In this document: one piece after another, positions 10,001 through 16,809 of the stretch
Layout: every line of letters begins with the position of its first letter
How positions within the stretch are numbered: the first letter of the stretch is position 1
From: Paractinoplanes abujensis
GTDB taxonomy: Bacteria > Actinomycetota > Actinomycetes > Mycobacteriales > Micromonosporaceae
Direction of reading: 5' to 3'
Assembly (NCBI RefSeq): GCF_014204895.1
Contig: NZ_JACHMF010000001.1
Coordinates: 992,001-1,056,000, forward strand
Length of the DNA: 64,000 nt
The notes under the pieces: generated by a model
The model's input: only the letters and a program-made list of their open reading frames with translations
What the model was told of the DNA's origin: nothing
The model's database searches: none
Made by a program: the position numbers and the translations under genes

Positions 10001-11407
10001 GGGTGCCGCCGGCGGTTCCGCCTTCTTGACCACGCGTGGTGCGGGCGGCGGCTCCTCCTTGCCGATGACCCGGGGCGCGGCGGGCGGGGTGGCCTTGCTG
10101 ACCACACGCGGGGCTTCCGGCTGCTCCTGGACCCAGGCCTGCTCGTCCTCCTCCGTGGTCCAGCCCTGGCCGCCCACCGGCACCACGTCGGCCCAGGCGG
10201 GGCGGTGACGACGGTCGTCGACGATTTCGCCTTCGATGGTGCGCGGGCGGCGATCGTCGAGGATCTCGCCCTCGATCGTGCGTGGCGCCTCCTCGCGGGG
10301 CGGGGCCCAGCCCCGGCGGTCGTCGGCTTCGGCGGGCCACGGGCGGCGCTCGTCGTAGTCGGGTTCGCGGCGCCGGTCGGGCCGCTCCTCGTAGTCGCGG
10401 TGACGACGCCGCTCGTCGTAGTCGTACTCGCGGCGCGGGTCGGGGCGTCGCCGATCGCGTGCGTCCGCCGGCTCGAAGGGCTGTTCGTCCCAGATCATCG
10501 CGGCGCGTTCGCCCGAGCGGCGCACACCCTCGTCGGGGTGTGGCCGGCGGCGGCGCTCGTCGTACTCGTACGCCTCGTCGCGGCGGCGCGGGGCATCGGG
10601 GCGACGGTAGAGATCGTGGCGGTCGTCCTGCGGCCGGGCCTCGGGCACGCGGGCCCGCCCGGCGGAGGCGGCGGGCCGCTCGTCCTCGGGTCGCCGCGGC
10701 CGCGAAGAAGGCTGCGAGCGAGGCGGCTGGGAGGGCTGCGAGCGAGGCGGCTGGGAGGGCTGCGAGCGAGGCGGCTGAGAAGGCTGCGAGCGAGACGGCT
10801 GGGAGGGCTGCGAGCGAGGCGGCTGAGAAGGCTGCGAGCGCGGCGGCTGCGAGCGCGGCGCCTGCGCAGGCTGGGAGGGCTGCGAGCGCCGCCACCGCCC
10901 GGCGGGCCGCCCCTCGTCGTCGCTGCGGCTGACGGTCTTGACGCCCGGGTTCGGCCCGTGCCCGTACGCCTCGAGGTCGCGGTGATCGTACGGCTCGTCG
11001 ATGTCGTCGTGCAGGTCGTAACGGTCGTCGCGCCGCGTGTACGTCGTGTCGGGCGCGTCGAAGTCGGCTCCCAGTTCGGGCCGGTTGAAGTCGACGTCGT
11101 CCAGGTCGTCGCCGGCCAGGTTGGGCTGGGACGTGTCGATCGGCACGAAGTCGGGGTCGTCGAGCCAGCTCGGCCGTTCCGAGTCGAACGCGCCCTGCGG
11201 CTTGCGCGGCGCCCCGCCGCCGGAGTTGCCCGTGGCCCGGCGCTGACGGCGCGCGGCGAGCTCGTCGACCTGGCCGCGCCGGGTCGGGATCACCGGATCC
11301 GGGGTGTCGCGACGCTCGTACGGGCGCTCCTGCACGACCGCGGCGTTGGGAACGATGGAATACTCGGAGTACTCCTCTTCCCAGTATTCGTCGTCCTCGA
11401 AGCTCAT
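4028..11407 (-). CDS. Giant disordered, repeat-rich protein with C-terminal TPR-like domain
   Basis: 2459 residues, with no signal peptide or membrane span visible. The N-terminus is acidic and aromatic (MSFEDDEYWEEEYSEYS). It is followed by Ser-Gln-Pro-Pro-Arg repeats (~176-236), Arg/Asp-rich stretches with a duplicated RRPRTIEGEI motif (~372-402), Gly-Arg-Gly-Pro-Val-Pro-Ala-Asp repeats (~556-676) and a short amphipathic helix DFFRRAVDKLFG (~990-1003). Next come PGQH-type repeats, a 17-residue-like (Q)HRDTIPGQHG series (~1459-1669), AAPQSPAAPQAQ repeats (~1722-1949) and an eight-residue GNQPGEQP array encoded by 24-bp units (~2106-2179). The only globular part is the C-terminus (~2236-2459), all helical, with TPR-like pairs (LLGELGMAAAASRLALAHAE, ALDHFARAVRL). 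A single uninterrupted frame of 7.4 kb, an upstream GGGAG, and TPR similarity argue it is real. The function is unknown; a cytoplasmic scaffold or condensate-forming role is inference. Confidence 0.8.
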   Translation of the reverse strand: MSFEDDEYWEEEYSEYSIVPNAAVVQERPYERRDTPDPVIPTRRGQVDELAARRQRRATGNSGGGAPRKPQGAFDSERPSWLDDPDFVPIDTSQPNLAGDDLDDVDFNRPELGADFDAPDTTYTRRDDRYDLHDDIDEPYDHRDLEAYGHGPNPGVKTVSRSDDEGRPAGRWRRSQPSQPAQAPRSQPPRSQPSQPPRSQPSQPSRSQPSQPPRSQPSQPPRSQPSQPPRSQPSSRPRRPEDERPAASAGRARVPEARPQDDRHDLYRRPDAPRRRDEAYEYDERRRRPHPDEGVRRSGERAAMIWDEQPFEPADARDRRRPDPRREYDYDERRRHRDYEERPDRRREPDYDERRPWPAEADDRRGWAPPREEAPRTIEGEILDDRRPRTIEGEIVDDRRHRPAWADVVPVGGQGWTTEEDEQAWVQEQPEAPRVVSKATPPAAPRVIGKEEPPPAPRVVKKAEPPAAPRVVGTHAPTPAARVVSPPPVPANPVSRPPAASPPPAQTPAAAPAARAAAAVPPPQRPEQGVPGQGVPEQGAGRGPMTQPPGRVSVPPPVPSQPAQGRGPAPADGRGAVPVDGRNLQPADGHGPIQADDRGPVPADSRSGASAVGHGPLPADGRGQTPIDRRGPVPADGRSGNPSSGRGPVPDDSHGSTPGDGRGYTPVDGRGGVPQQGRGVVPPGARPQGPGDPSLAETDPRLEMPRSRRSPRTAHVFLSEGEDPWSMVADEAPPAALPSGGFGRPVSPAAPPYPGAVTPPAAHGPAPVQGAPAQPTVPPASVPAAAGPVPGAQVPPRQGAPLPPGYVPTPGAPLAPAAADQHGVAPEHGESRPGTAEQQLAQPGPAAHGSQQSPAGPQGYAVPPQAASAAPQAPAPPASAPVTPAAPRAVPQPPAQHGGSFAPPVSPAASGPAAPRPSVVPGEPAGFQGRPTDDEPAVPGQDRRTASPTPDHGNQWPDDQQASAPSVPVQRGPAPQPALEEHASQHKTGGDFFRRAVDKLFGHGSDKQDPAQAQQPSAPPEARQQTQGRPRPDRHETTDPYAPGAHTPGQHAPGQHSPGQHSPGHHNQGQHAPGQHNPSQYPSGQPSPGQPSPGRPFPEQPFPAQPFPHQPASGQPFLQQPASAQPFPHQPASGQPVPTQPFPSEAAPEERGAGWHEPDQPGFEQQKQDRPASDRQAPGQYGPGHASGPQFPAEQARGWSAPSEQTPGLQVPDQQAPRRRAQDQHDPGRRTQDPQVTGQRAQDQYDRSQLAQDPQVTSSRTQDPRVTSSRAQDPQVASSPTQDYRDPSQPSQDRRDPNEPFAGRRTPDQQTHDRRNPTESLHEQQVWAHDEDGRGADQSAAAQHEGGRPGSQERAAVEQLLERHAAGRQGRETSAPDQPMPHRSGWEPADPGQPAEDRPGTGSHRPDHHGVVHHAPGQHEAGQHEAGRQGSDRRGLSPFTPGQRPGGQGGDEPRPGPQAQPEQHRDAIPAQHGPEQQRDMIPGQHGPDQHRVALPGQHAQRNAGPAPHRPEQHRDAISAQHGLDQQRHAIPGQHPPEQQRNEGLAQRGPDEQRDATPAQHGFDLQRDATPAQHTPEQQRHAATGQQGTDQRRDAIPAQHGLDQQRHAAPGQHGSEQQRDTIPGQHGPEQHRDTIPGQHGMEQHRDTIPGQHGLEQRRETIPGQYGPGQQRDVGARPGVFAPQVRGAQEPGSGEEHSPWAPPQDGGRPTSLASAPVSAPAASRAPAAPQSPAAPHSPAARHNHAAPGSPAAPQAQAAPYNQAAPQSPAAPQAQAAPYNQAAPQSPAAPQAQAAMYNQAAPHSPAAPHSPAARHNQAAPQSPVAPQPQAAPYNQAAPQSPAAPQAQAAMYNQAAPHSPAAPHSPAARHNQAAPQSPAAPQAQAAPRNQAAPHPTDLHDPAAPPSQTAPHSPAAPYSQTDSQHQAAPYSQAAPHDQVAPHDQAGPHGQTGLHDQAGPRSGADLHDQAAPQSQTYSHRRAGLEGAAPQSPAAPHVAGPISPAVPRQVSPAEQPAGVTQFDLPLGPPAAGVPGVPVQRGPVDEPPVKKSRHDGGERDDAAPGDPNKLGAHAAPYMDSDGTLHNVRPIGRLVVSGADAPQRTADTEFGGMWFGSKPGNQPGERADDRAGDQPGNQPGEQPGNQPGEQPGNQPGEQPGNQPGEQPGNQPGEQPGEQPGERAGEQPAGAGRTAQPEPAAPDGVVIDLDVTDLFQGRTPAAEGEALDPPAVRAKTDDHVAARQPEPAAAQERPALSAADLEAIRWRLDGGTLREVVDDRDALRELGERLDGPLADEVDNVAKAGLLSVRAEVYRLLGELGMAAAASRLALAHAESAGDVQSEVIAQAELAHVLRLRGDFKEADRLFAKAIGADVPDTLRSVVHENAGRCCFDQGRHMEALDHFARAVRLGGPEDADLAARVGVCLEAVYIHVLRDGWGPYPRTREAILGLPADALDERTAEQPIIQPR

Positions 11408-12110
11408 GCCGCGGCTCCCGGAGCGTGCGCACGACGGCAGGGGAGGTGCCTTTCACCCCATCGCCGCATGCCTCGCCCCCCGTTCGTCACGCGTGCCCGG
11501 TTGATCCCCTCCCACGCGGTGGATGTGGAAGGTTAACCACGGATTTGCGAGCCGCGCCACCACCCCCGGAGCGCTTCCCGCGGCATCGCCGCCGGGTCGG
11601 GACCGCGCGGCGGCCCCGGCTCGTCGCTCCGCCGGGCTTGTTTCCTCGGCGGAGAGTACGCGTGGCCCTGGCGAACGGTTCAAACACTGTCGGCTGATCT
11701 ACAGATCGTTCGATGCCCGGGACAAGCCGTCACCGGCCGTCGCGACCCGAACTTAAGCAAGTCTTAAACCCGTTCTGACGATACGGACGGGTAACCGAGG
11801 GCACTCGTACGGGCGAGGCAGTGGCGAAGCACACGCTGCCGAGAAACGGATCAAGGTACCGAGCGGTGTCACGGTAGATGAGCACCCCGAACACATCGAG
11901 ACTTTCAACTCCCCGGCCGGCGGCCGCCGCCCCCGTTCCAGATGGCCGCCACCGCGCACACTCAACGCGAACGCTCACATCGTCCTGCCCCCCCATGCCG
12001 GTGTGAGGTCGTGCCGCGCGGTTGAGCCGGGACGAGGCGGCGGCGGGGTAGCCCCCCGCCGCCGTTCTTGTCGCAGCGCTTTTGTCACACCGGGGCGGTA
12101 GCTTTCTCCC
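11408..12110. other. Divergent intergenic region between the giant gene and pirin
   Basis: About 700 bp without a credible gene. Short frames exist but have no recognisable similarity and no ribosome sites. It must hold the promoter of the minus-strand giant gene and that of the pirin gene. Visible features are an 8-bp palindrome GGTTAACC at 11531-11538, flanked by GTGG/CCAC at 11525-11528 and 11537-11540, and a comparatively AT-rich stretch near 11690-11790. I could not fold a tRNA from it. Confidence 0.5.
12099..12104 (+). promoter_or_regulatory. Putative -10 box of a leaderless pirin transcript
   Basis: TAGCTT fits the actinobacterial TANNNT -10 pattern and ends six bases before the GTG at 12111. 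There is no Shine-Dalgarno sequence, so transcription probably starts at or next to the start codon. No matching -35 is evident. Confidence 0.35.
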
Positions 12111-13064
12111 GTGAGTAGCTTCGAAGCAGATCCCGAGGTCGGCTTGACCGCGCCGGCCGCCATGGAGTTGCTTGAGGGCGCCCCGGTCGCGCTGGGTGGC
12201 CCTCGCGGCTTCGCCGTCACCCGCACGCTGCCCAACCGCCAGCGGCGCATGGTGGGCGCGTGGTGCTTCCTAGATGCGTACGGGCCTCATGATCTTGACG
12301 GTTCCGACGGCATGCGGGTCGGTCCGCATCCGCACACCGGGCTGCAGACGGTGACGTGGCTGCTCGCGGGCGAGGTTCTGCATCGCGACAGCCTGGGCAG
12401 CCTGCAGGTGATCCGCCCGGGCCAGCTCAACATCATGACCGCCGGCCGCGGCATCTCCCACTCCGAGGAGACACCCGTCGAGCACACCCCTGTCCTGCAC
12501 GGCGTCCAGCTGTGGGTCGCGTTGCCGCACGCCGCGCGTGACGTGCCGCCCGAGTTCGCCCACCACGCCGACCTGCCCGTCGTCACCGCGGGCGGCCTCA
12601 CCACCACGGTCCTGATCGGCAGCTTCGCCGGCGTCACGTCTCCCGCGCGCAGCCACACACCCCTGGTCGGGGCCGAGCTCGCCCTCACCCGGGGCGCCGA
12701 GTCCACATTGTCCCTGAGACCCGACTTCGAGTACGCCGTGCTGGCGCTCGACGGTGCCCCGACGGTCGACGACGCGACGCTGAAACCCGGGCCGCTGCTC
12801 TATCTGGGCTCCAGCCGGGCGGAGGTTCGCGTCGCCACCGAGTCCCCGGCCCGCCTGCTGCTGCTCGGCGGCGAGCCGTTCGAGGAACGCATCGTCATGT
12901 GGTGGAACTTCGTCGGCCGCGATCATGACGAGATCGTCCAGATGCGAGCCGACTGGTCCGACCACACTCCGCGCTTCGGCGAGGTCCGGGGCTATGACGG
13001 CCCACCCCTGCCGGCGCCCCCGATGCCGATCTCCCGCCTGGTCCCCAGGGGCCGCGTTCGCTGA
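12111..13064 (+). CDS. Pirin family protein (bicupin)
   Basis: A 317-residue two-domain cupin. The N-terminal cupin carries the pirin metal ligands in the right spacing: His73 and His75 in GPHPHTGLQT, and His117 and Glu119 in GRGISHSEE. Together these bind a single iron. The second cupin (about 180-290) is degenerate, as usual for pirins. Bacterial pirins are described as quercetinase-like dioxygenases or as modulators of metabolic enzymes, so the physiological role is open. It starts with GTG at 12111, with a likely leaderless promoter. Nothing adjacent specifies a pathway: a small membrane-anchored protein lies about 130 bp downstream on the same strand. Confidence 0.9.
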   Translation: MSSFEADPEVGLTAPAAMELLEGAPVALGGPRGFAVTRTLPNRQRRMVGAWCFLDAYGPHDLDGSDGMRVGPHPHTGLQTVTWLLAGEVLHRDSLGSLQVIRPGQLNIMTAGRGISHSEETPVEHTPVLHGVQLWVALPHAARDVPPEFAHHADLPVVTAGGLTTTVLIGSFAGVTSPARSHTPLVGAELALTRGAESTLSLRPDFEYAVLALDGAPTVDDATLKPGPLLYLGSSRAEVRVATESPARLLLLGGEPFEERIVMWWNFVGRDHDEIVQMRADWSDHTPRFGEVRGYDGPPLPAPPMPISRLVPRGRVR

Positions 13065-13192
13065 ACCGGGTGCCGGGTTTCGCGCACGGCGCACGCGGTG
13101 TGCGTCGTACGGGCCAATCGGGTTGACGGTGCTGGTCCTCGGGCGGATGGTCGAGTGGTACGGCCATGTCGTGCCGTTCGCAGGGAGCATCA

Positions 13193-13630
13193 GTGGACTT
13201 CTGGGACGTAGCGAAGCTCGCCCTCATCGTGGCCACGCCGACGCTGCTCGGCGCGCTCGTTATCTACGCGCCGAAGTGGTGCGGCGCCGTCGCCGACCGC
13301 TGGGAGGCGGCAAGACCCCGACCGCCGGCGCCGTACGGTCCGCCGATCGAACAACTCGCCGCCGACCTGCGCCGCCTGCTGCGGTTGCACAGCGAGCTGA
13401 CCGCCTCGGCCCACCTGGCCATGCGGGCGCACCGGCTGTGGGCGGTCGAGGCCGCCATCGGCACCCGCGCCGTCGAGGCCGCCCGCGCCTTGGGCCTGCC
13501 GCATCCCGAGCCCGGCCGGCACGACACCCTGACCCGCCGCCAGCTTCACGACCTGCTGATGCGCCTGGCCGCCGCGGGCCTGGTCCTCCCGGCCAAGGTG
13601 GGCCCGTTCACTTCCGACGGCCGCATCTGA
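13193..13630 (+). CDS. Small protein with one N-terminal membrane helix, unknown function
   Basis: A 145-residue protein I do not recognise by name. I prefer the GTG at 13193 over the upstream ATG at 13166, because AGGGAG (13182-13187) sits five bases before it and the mature-looking sequence then begins VDFWDVAKLALIVATPTLLGALVIYAPKW: one membrane helix at residues ~7-27. The rest is cytoplasmic and helical (LAADLRRLLRLHSELTASAHLAMRAHRLWAVEAAIGTRAVEAARALG), with a short Pro-rich linker before it. It lies between pirin and an FAD monooxygenase on the same strand, with gaps of 128 and 52 bp. No catalytic motif is visible. Confidence 0.7.
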   Translation: MDFWDVAKLALIVATPTLLGALVIYAPKWCGAVADRWEAARPRPPAPYGPPIEQLAADLRRLLRLHSELTASAHLAMRAHRLWAVEAAIGTRAVEAARALGLPHPEPGRHDTLTRRQLHDLLMRLAAAGLVLPAKVGPFTSDGRI

Positions 13631-13682
13631 GGGCCGCCCGGCACGAAAGGCGACGAGCGCCGGCTTAAGGGAGACTGGGGGT

Positions 13683-14903
13683 GTGGTGACGCCCCGGATC
13701 GCGATCGCCGGCGCCGGCATCGGCGGCTTGACGCTGGCCCATGCCCTGCGCCGCCGCGGCTTCGACTGCGTGCTGTTCGAACGCGACCGGCACGCGCAGG
13801 ACACGGACGGCTATCGGCTGCACCTCACCGAGGAGGCGTTCACCGCCCTGGCCGAGGTGCTCCCGGAATCGTCGCTGCGTGCGCTGCGTGAGTGCGGGTC
13901 CGGCAACGACGCGTTCCGTCAGTTCGCCGTCCTCGACCATCGCGGCCACACCCGCCTTCGCCTGCCCGTCCGCCACTCCGGGGACATCCTGATGATCGGC
14001 CGGCGTCCGTTACGGACCGTGCTCGCCCGCGGCCTCGAGCACACCGTCCGCTGGGGAACTCCGGTCACCGGCTTCACGTCCTCGCCGACCGGCGTCCGGC
14101 TCGACGACGGCACCGAGGCCGACCTGCTGGTGGCGGCCGACGGCACTCATTCCCGCACCGCCCGGCACCTGCTGGGCCGCCCGGCCGCGCGCCCCGCCGG
14201 CGTCGCCGCGATCGCCGGCCGCTCACCGTTGCCGCAGCGCATCCCGGCCGACCTGCGTCACGGCCTCGCCTTCATGATCGGCCCGTACGGTGTCGGTGCC
14301 TTCCTCAGCCTGCACGACCGGTCCGGCGACGACCGCGGCCGGCCCCACGAGGACCACGCCCGGCGCGTCGATGACGCCGCGGCCGAAGCCCCGTACGTGG
14401 TCTGGTCGCTCGCCGCGGCCGAAGCCGGGGGCACTGACCTGATCGCGTCGGCGCACCGGCTGGCGGCAGGCTGGACCGCCGACTTCCACACCTTGATCGA
14501 CAACGCCGAGCCCGGCAGCGTGGCGGCCTTCCCGTTCCACTTCCCGGCGGCCCTCGAACCGTGGCCGCCGGGCCGGGTCACGCTGCTCGGCGACGCCGTT
14601 CATCCCATGCCACCCACCGCCGGCGCCGGGGCGAGCACCGCGATCCTCGACGCCGTCCACCTCGCCGACGACCTCGCCACCCACCCGATCGACCGGGCAC
14701 TCATGATCTACCAGGCGAGACTTCTCTCGTACGCACCCCGGGCGGTCAACGAGGCGCGCCCGCCGCTGCGCTGGCAGAGACGCCTGGCCAACCCTTTCCC
14801 GTACGCGGTGGCGACACAGGTGCTGCTGCCGTCGGCGAACGCGGTGCTCGGGCTGGGGCGGCGGCTCAGGACACGAACCGGCTCGACCCGAGGATCTTCG
14901 TGA
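13683..14903 (+). CDS. FAD-dependent aromatic-type monooxygenase
   Basis: A 406-residue group A flavoprotein monooxygenase. The Rossmann ADP-binding motif GAGIGG occupies residues 10-15 in IAIAGAGIGGLTLAHALRRRGFDCVLFERD. The second FAD motif, LLGDAVHPMPPTAGAGASTAI, is near residues 300-320. Two adjacent in-frame GTG codons (13683, 13686) are possible starts, with AAGGGAG shortly upstream. Family members hydroxylate or epoxidise aromatic and polyketide substrates with NAD(P)H and O2. Without a biosynthetic neighbourhood the substrate is unknown. The gene overlaps the convergent oxidoreductase gene by 38 bp. Confidence 0.88.
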   Translation: MVTPRIAIAGAGIGGLTLAHALRRRGFDCVLFERDRHAQDTDGYRLHLTEEAFTALAEVLPESSLRALRECGSGNDAFRQFAVLDHRGHTRLRLPVRHSGDILMIGRRPLRTVLARGLEHTVRWGTPVTGFTSSPTGVRLDDGTEADLLVAADGTHSRTARHLLGRPAARPAGVAAIAGRSPLPQRIPADLRHGLAFMIGPYGVGAFLSLHDRSGDDRGRPHEDHARRVDDAAAEAPYVVWSLAAAEAGGTDLIASAHRLAAGWTADFHTLIDNAEPGSVAAFPFHFPAALEPWPPGRVTLLGDAVHPMPPTAGAGASTAILDAVHLADDLATHPIDRALMIYQARLLSYAPRAVNEARPPLRWQRRLANPFPYAVATQVLLPSANAVLGLGRRLRTRTGSTRGSS

Positions 14904-15270
14904 TCGTCACCTCGATGGCCACCCGCGCCGGGTTGGGCCGCGGCTGGCGGTAGCGGGCGGCGTAGCGCTTCTCGGCCTCGGCCACCGCCTCCGGCTCGTC
15001 CCGTACGACGGCCAGCCCTTCCACGGTCGTCCACCGCGGCCCGTCGACCTGGCAGATCGCCACCCGTACCTGCCCGTTACGCACATGCCGCACATGCGCC
15101 GACGTGGCCGACGAGATCACCCGGGCCAGCCCGCCCGCCGGATCCAGCGTCGCCCCTACCGCCACCACATGCGGCGACCCGTCAGCCCGCAACGTCGTGA
15201 ACGTGCAGAGGTGCCGTTCCGTCCAGAACTCGGACAACTCAGCATTGGCAATGTCCACCCGGCCGCTCAT
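14866..15270 (-). CDS. PNPOx-like F420/flavin-dependent oxidoreductase
   Basis: A 134-residue single-domain split-barrel protein of the pyridoxamine-phosphate-oxidase-like class (F420-dependent TIGR03618-like). Typical features are HLCTFTTLRADGSPHVVAVGATLDP, RVISSATSAHVRHVRNGQVRVAICQVDGPRWTTVEGLA, and a C-terminus closing with VAIEVTITKILGSS. GGAGGTGA eight bases upstream (plus-strand 15280-15287) supports the ATG at 15270. Actinobacterial members reduce small molecules using F420H2, and some act on biliverdin. The cofactor choice cannot be settled from sequence alone. It is convergent with, and overlaps, the FAD monooxygenase. Confidence 0.82.
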   Translation of the reverse strand: MSGRVDIANAELSEFWTERHLCTFTTLRADGSPHVVAVGATLDPAGGLARVISSATSAHVRHVRNGQVRVAICQVDGPRWTTVEGLAVVRDEPEAVAEAEKRYAARYRQPRPNPARVAIEVTITKILGSSRFVS

Positions 15271-15602
15271 CGCCGCCTCACCTCCGACGCACCCATCCGC
15301 CCATCATGCGCGCAGTGATCATCCGCTCCCGAACCGGGGCCGGACCAGCCTGCGTCCGGGTTGTCGCCGACACGACCACGAGCGTGTCCAGCAGGTCGGC
15401 GGCGCGGCCCAGGTAGGGCGAGGGCGGCTTACGCGAGCCGCTCCAGCAGGTGGAGCGCTGGGCCTGCCGGCAAGACCGGCCCGGTCAAGCCGGGACGCCC
15501 GCGCACCGTATGCGCCGTTCGGGTCGTCCGGCCTGCCGAGCAAACAGGTACGAGTAAGCGAAGGCAACAATCACTGGCCGGGAGCAGGCACCGAGGAGGC
15601 GG
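15271..15602. other. Gene-free gap
   Basis: About 330 bp upstream of the minus-strand oxidoreductase and downstream of the minus-strand MFS gene. Apart from the ribosome site of the oxidoreductase I see no supported gene, clear terminator or repeat in it. Confidence 0.5.
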
Positions 15603-16772
15603 TCAGTTCGGGACGATGGCCGGGTGGCTCGACGCCGCGGTTGGCAGGTGGCGCAGGGCGCGCACCACCGGCAGCGTCAGCAGCAGGCCCAGAACGGGGA
15701 CCAGGAACGCCCACCGCAGCCCGATCGGTTCGGACAGGGCTCCGATCACCACCGCGCCCAGCAGCGCCCCGGCGTAGTTGAACAGGTTGACCCGGGCCAG
15801 CACCGCGTCGCTGTGGCCGGGGGTGGCTTCGCCGGCGGCGCTGAAGGCCAGCGGGATCAGCAGGCCCACGCCCAGGCCGGTCAGGGCGAACCCGGTGATC
15901 GCCGCCCCGATGGTCGGCACGACCGTGACCAGGGCGCATCCGAAGGCGCAGACCAGCAGCGCCCCGGTCACGGCCACGGTGCGGCCGATGCGGGGCACCA
16001 GGTGGTCGCCGGCCAGGCGGGACAGCAGCACCGTGGCCTGGTAGGCGGCGTAGCCGAGGGGGACCACGGCGGCCGGGGCGGCCAGCGAGTCGTCCAGGTA
16101 GATGGAGCTCCACGTGCTGACCGCGGAGTCGGCCAGGAAACCGGTGAGGACGAACGCGCCGCAGATCCAGATGATGGGGCGGGTGCGTTCGGCGGGACGT
16201 TCCACGCCTTCGAGGACGGTGCGCGCGGGTTCCAGGAAACGCCAGGCCGACACGACGTAGAGGAGAGCGAAGAGCGCGGCCACCCCGACCGCCACCGAGG
16301 CGCCGGCCCCGCCGGCCGCGAACGCGGACATCAGCAGGGCCGCGGCGATGGCGGCGGCCGTGTACGCCGCGAACAGCCGGTTGAGCACGCTGCGGCCCAG
16401 CCTGGCCTGCACCAGGACGCCCTGCATGGTGAGGCTGGCGTCGACCGCGCCCAGCCCCACCCCGTACAGGATGAGCACCGCCGTGAAAAGCACGACCGGG
16501 GTCCGTACGGTGGTCAGGCCCAGCCCCACGGCCACCGTGAGCAGACCGCCGGCCAGGGCGTAGCGGCTGCCCAGGCGGGCCGCCACCCGGTCGGCCAGCA
16601 CGGAGCCGCCGGCCGCGGCCACGCAGACCAGCAGCAGGATCACCGAGACGAACGTGTCGTCGACGCCTTGGCGTTCTTTGAGCTGCGGCAACGCCGTCAC
16701 CAGGGCGGCGTAGCCGAGGCCCTGGGCCGCGTAGCCGCCGGCGATGAAGAACGCCCGCCGTCCACCGGTCAT
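15603..16772 (-). CDS. MFS transporter
   Basis: A 389-residue major-facilitator protein with about twelve hydrophobic helices. I place the start at the ATG at 16772 (MTGGRRAFFIAGGYAAQGLGYAALVTALPQLKERQG), because the first span begins right there; the upstream in-frame extension is Ser/Pro/Trp-rich, not membrane-like, and overlaps the ROK gene. The cytoplasmic loop between helices 2 and 3 reads LADRVAARLGSRYAL, a variant of the MFS A-motif, and a related loop (LVPRIGRTVAV) appears in the second half. The substrate is not predictable. It lies 37 bp downstream of the ROK kinase gene on the same strand and may be co-transcribed with it, making a sugar or drug transporter possible. Confidence 0.85.
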   Translation of the reverse strand: MTGGRRAFFIAGGYAAQGLGYAALVTALPQLKERQGVDDTFVSVILLLVCVAAAGGSVLADRVAARLGSRYALAGGLLTVAVGLGLTTVRTPVVLFTAVLILYGVGLGAVDASLTMQGVLVQARLGRSVLNRLFAAYTAAAIAAALLMSAFAAGGAGASVAVGVAALFALLYVVSAWRFLEPARTVLEGVERPAERTRPIIWICGAFVLTGFLADSAVSTWSSIYLDDSLAAPAAVVPLGYAAYQATVLLSRLAGDHLVPRIGRTVAVTGALLVCAFGCALVTVVPTIGAAITGFALTGLGVGLLIPLAFSAAGEATPGHSDAVLARVNLFNYAGALLGAVVIGALSEPIGLRWAFLVPVLGLLLTLPVVRALRHLPTAASSHPAIVPN

Positions 16773-16809
16773 CGGGACAGGATGGTGTACCCGGCCTCCC
16801 GCGGCAAGA

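Noticed and set aside
3689..11536. Long plus-strand frames opposite the giant gene (about 3689-6568, 6572-8860, 8864-11536)
   Set aside because: Antisense shadows of a GC-rich gene with few stops; they lack ribosome sites and start or end across the giant gene.
11690..11770. tRNA-like stretch (GGTTCAAACACTG)
   Set aside because: No acceptor or D/T stems can be paired around it.
13683..14903. Biosynthetic gene cluster around the FAD monooxygenase
   Set aside because: No synthase, regulator or second tailoring enzyme flanks it; a single monooxygenase does not make a cluster.
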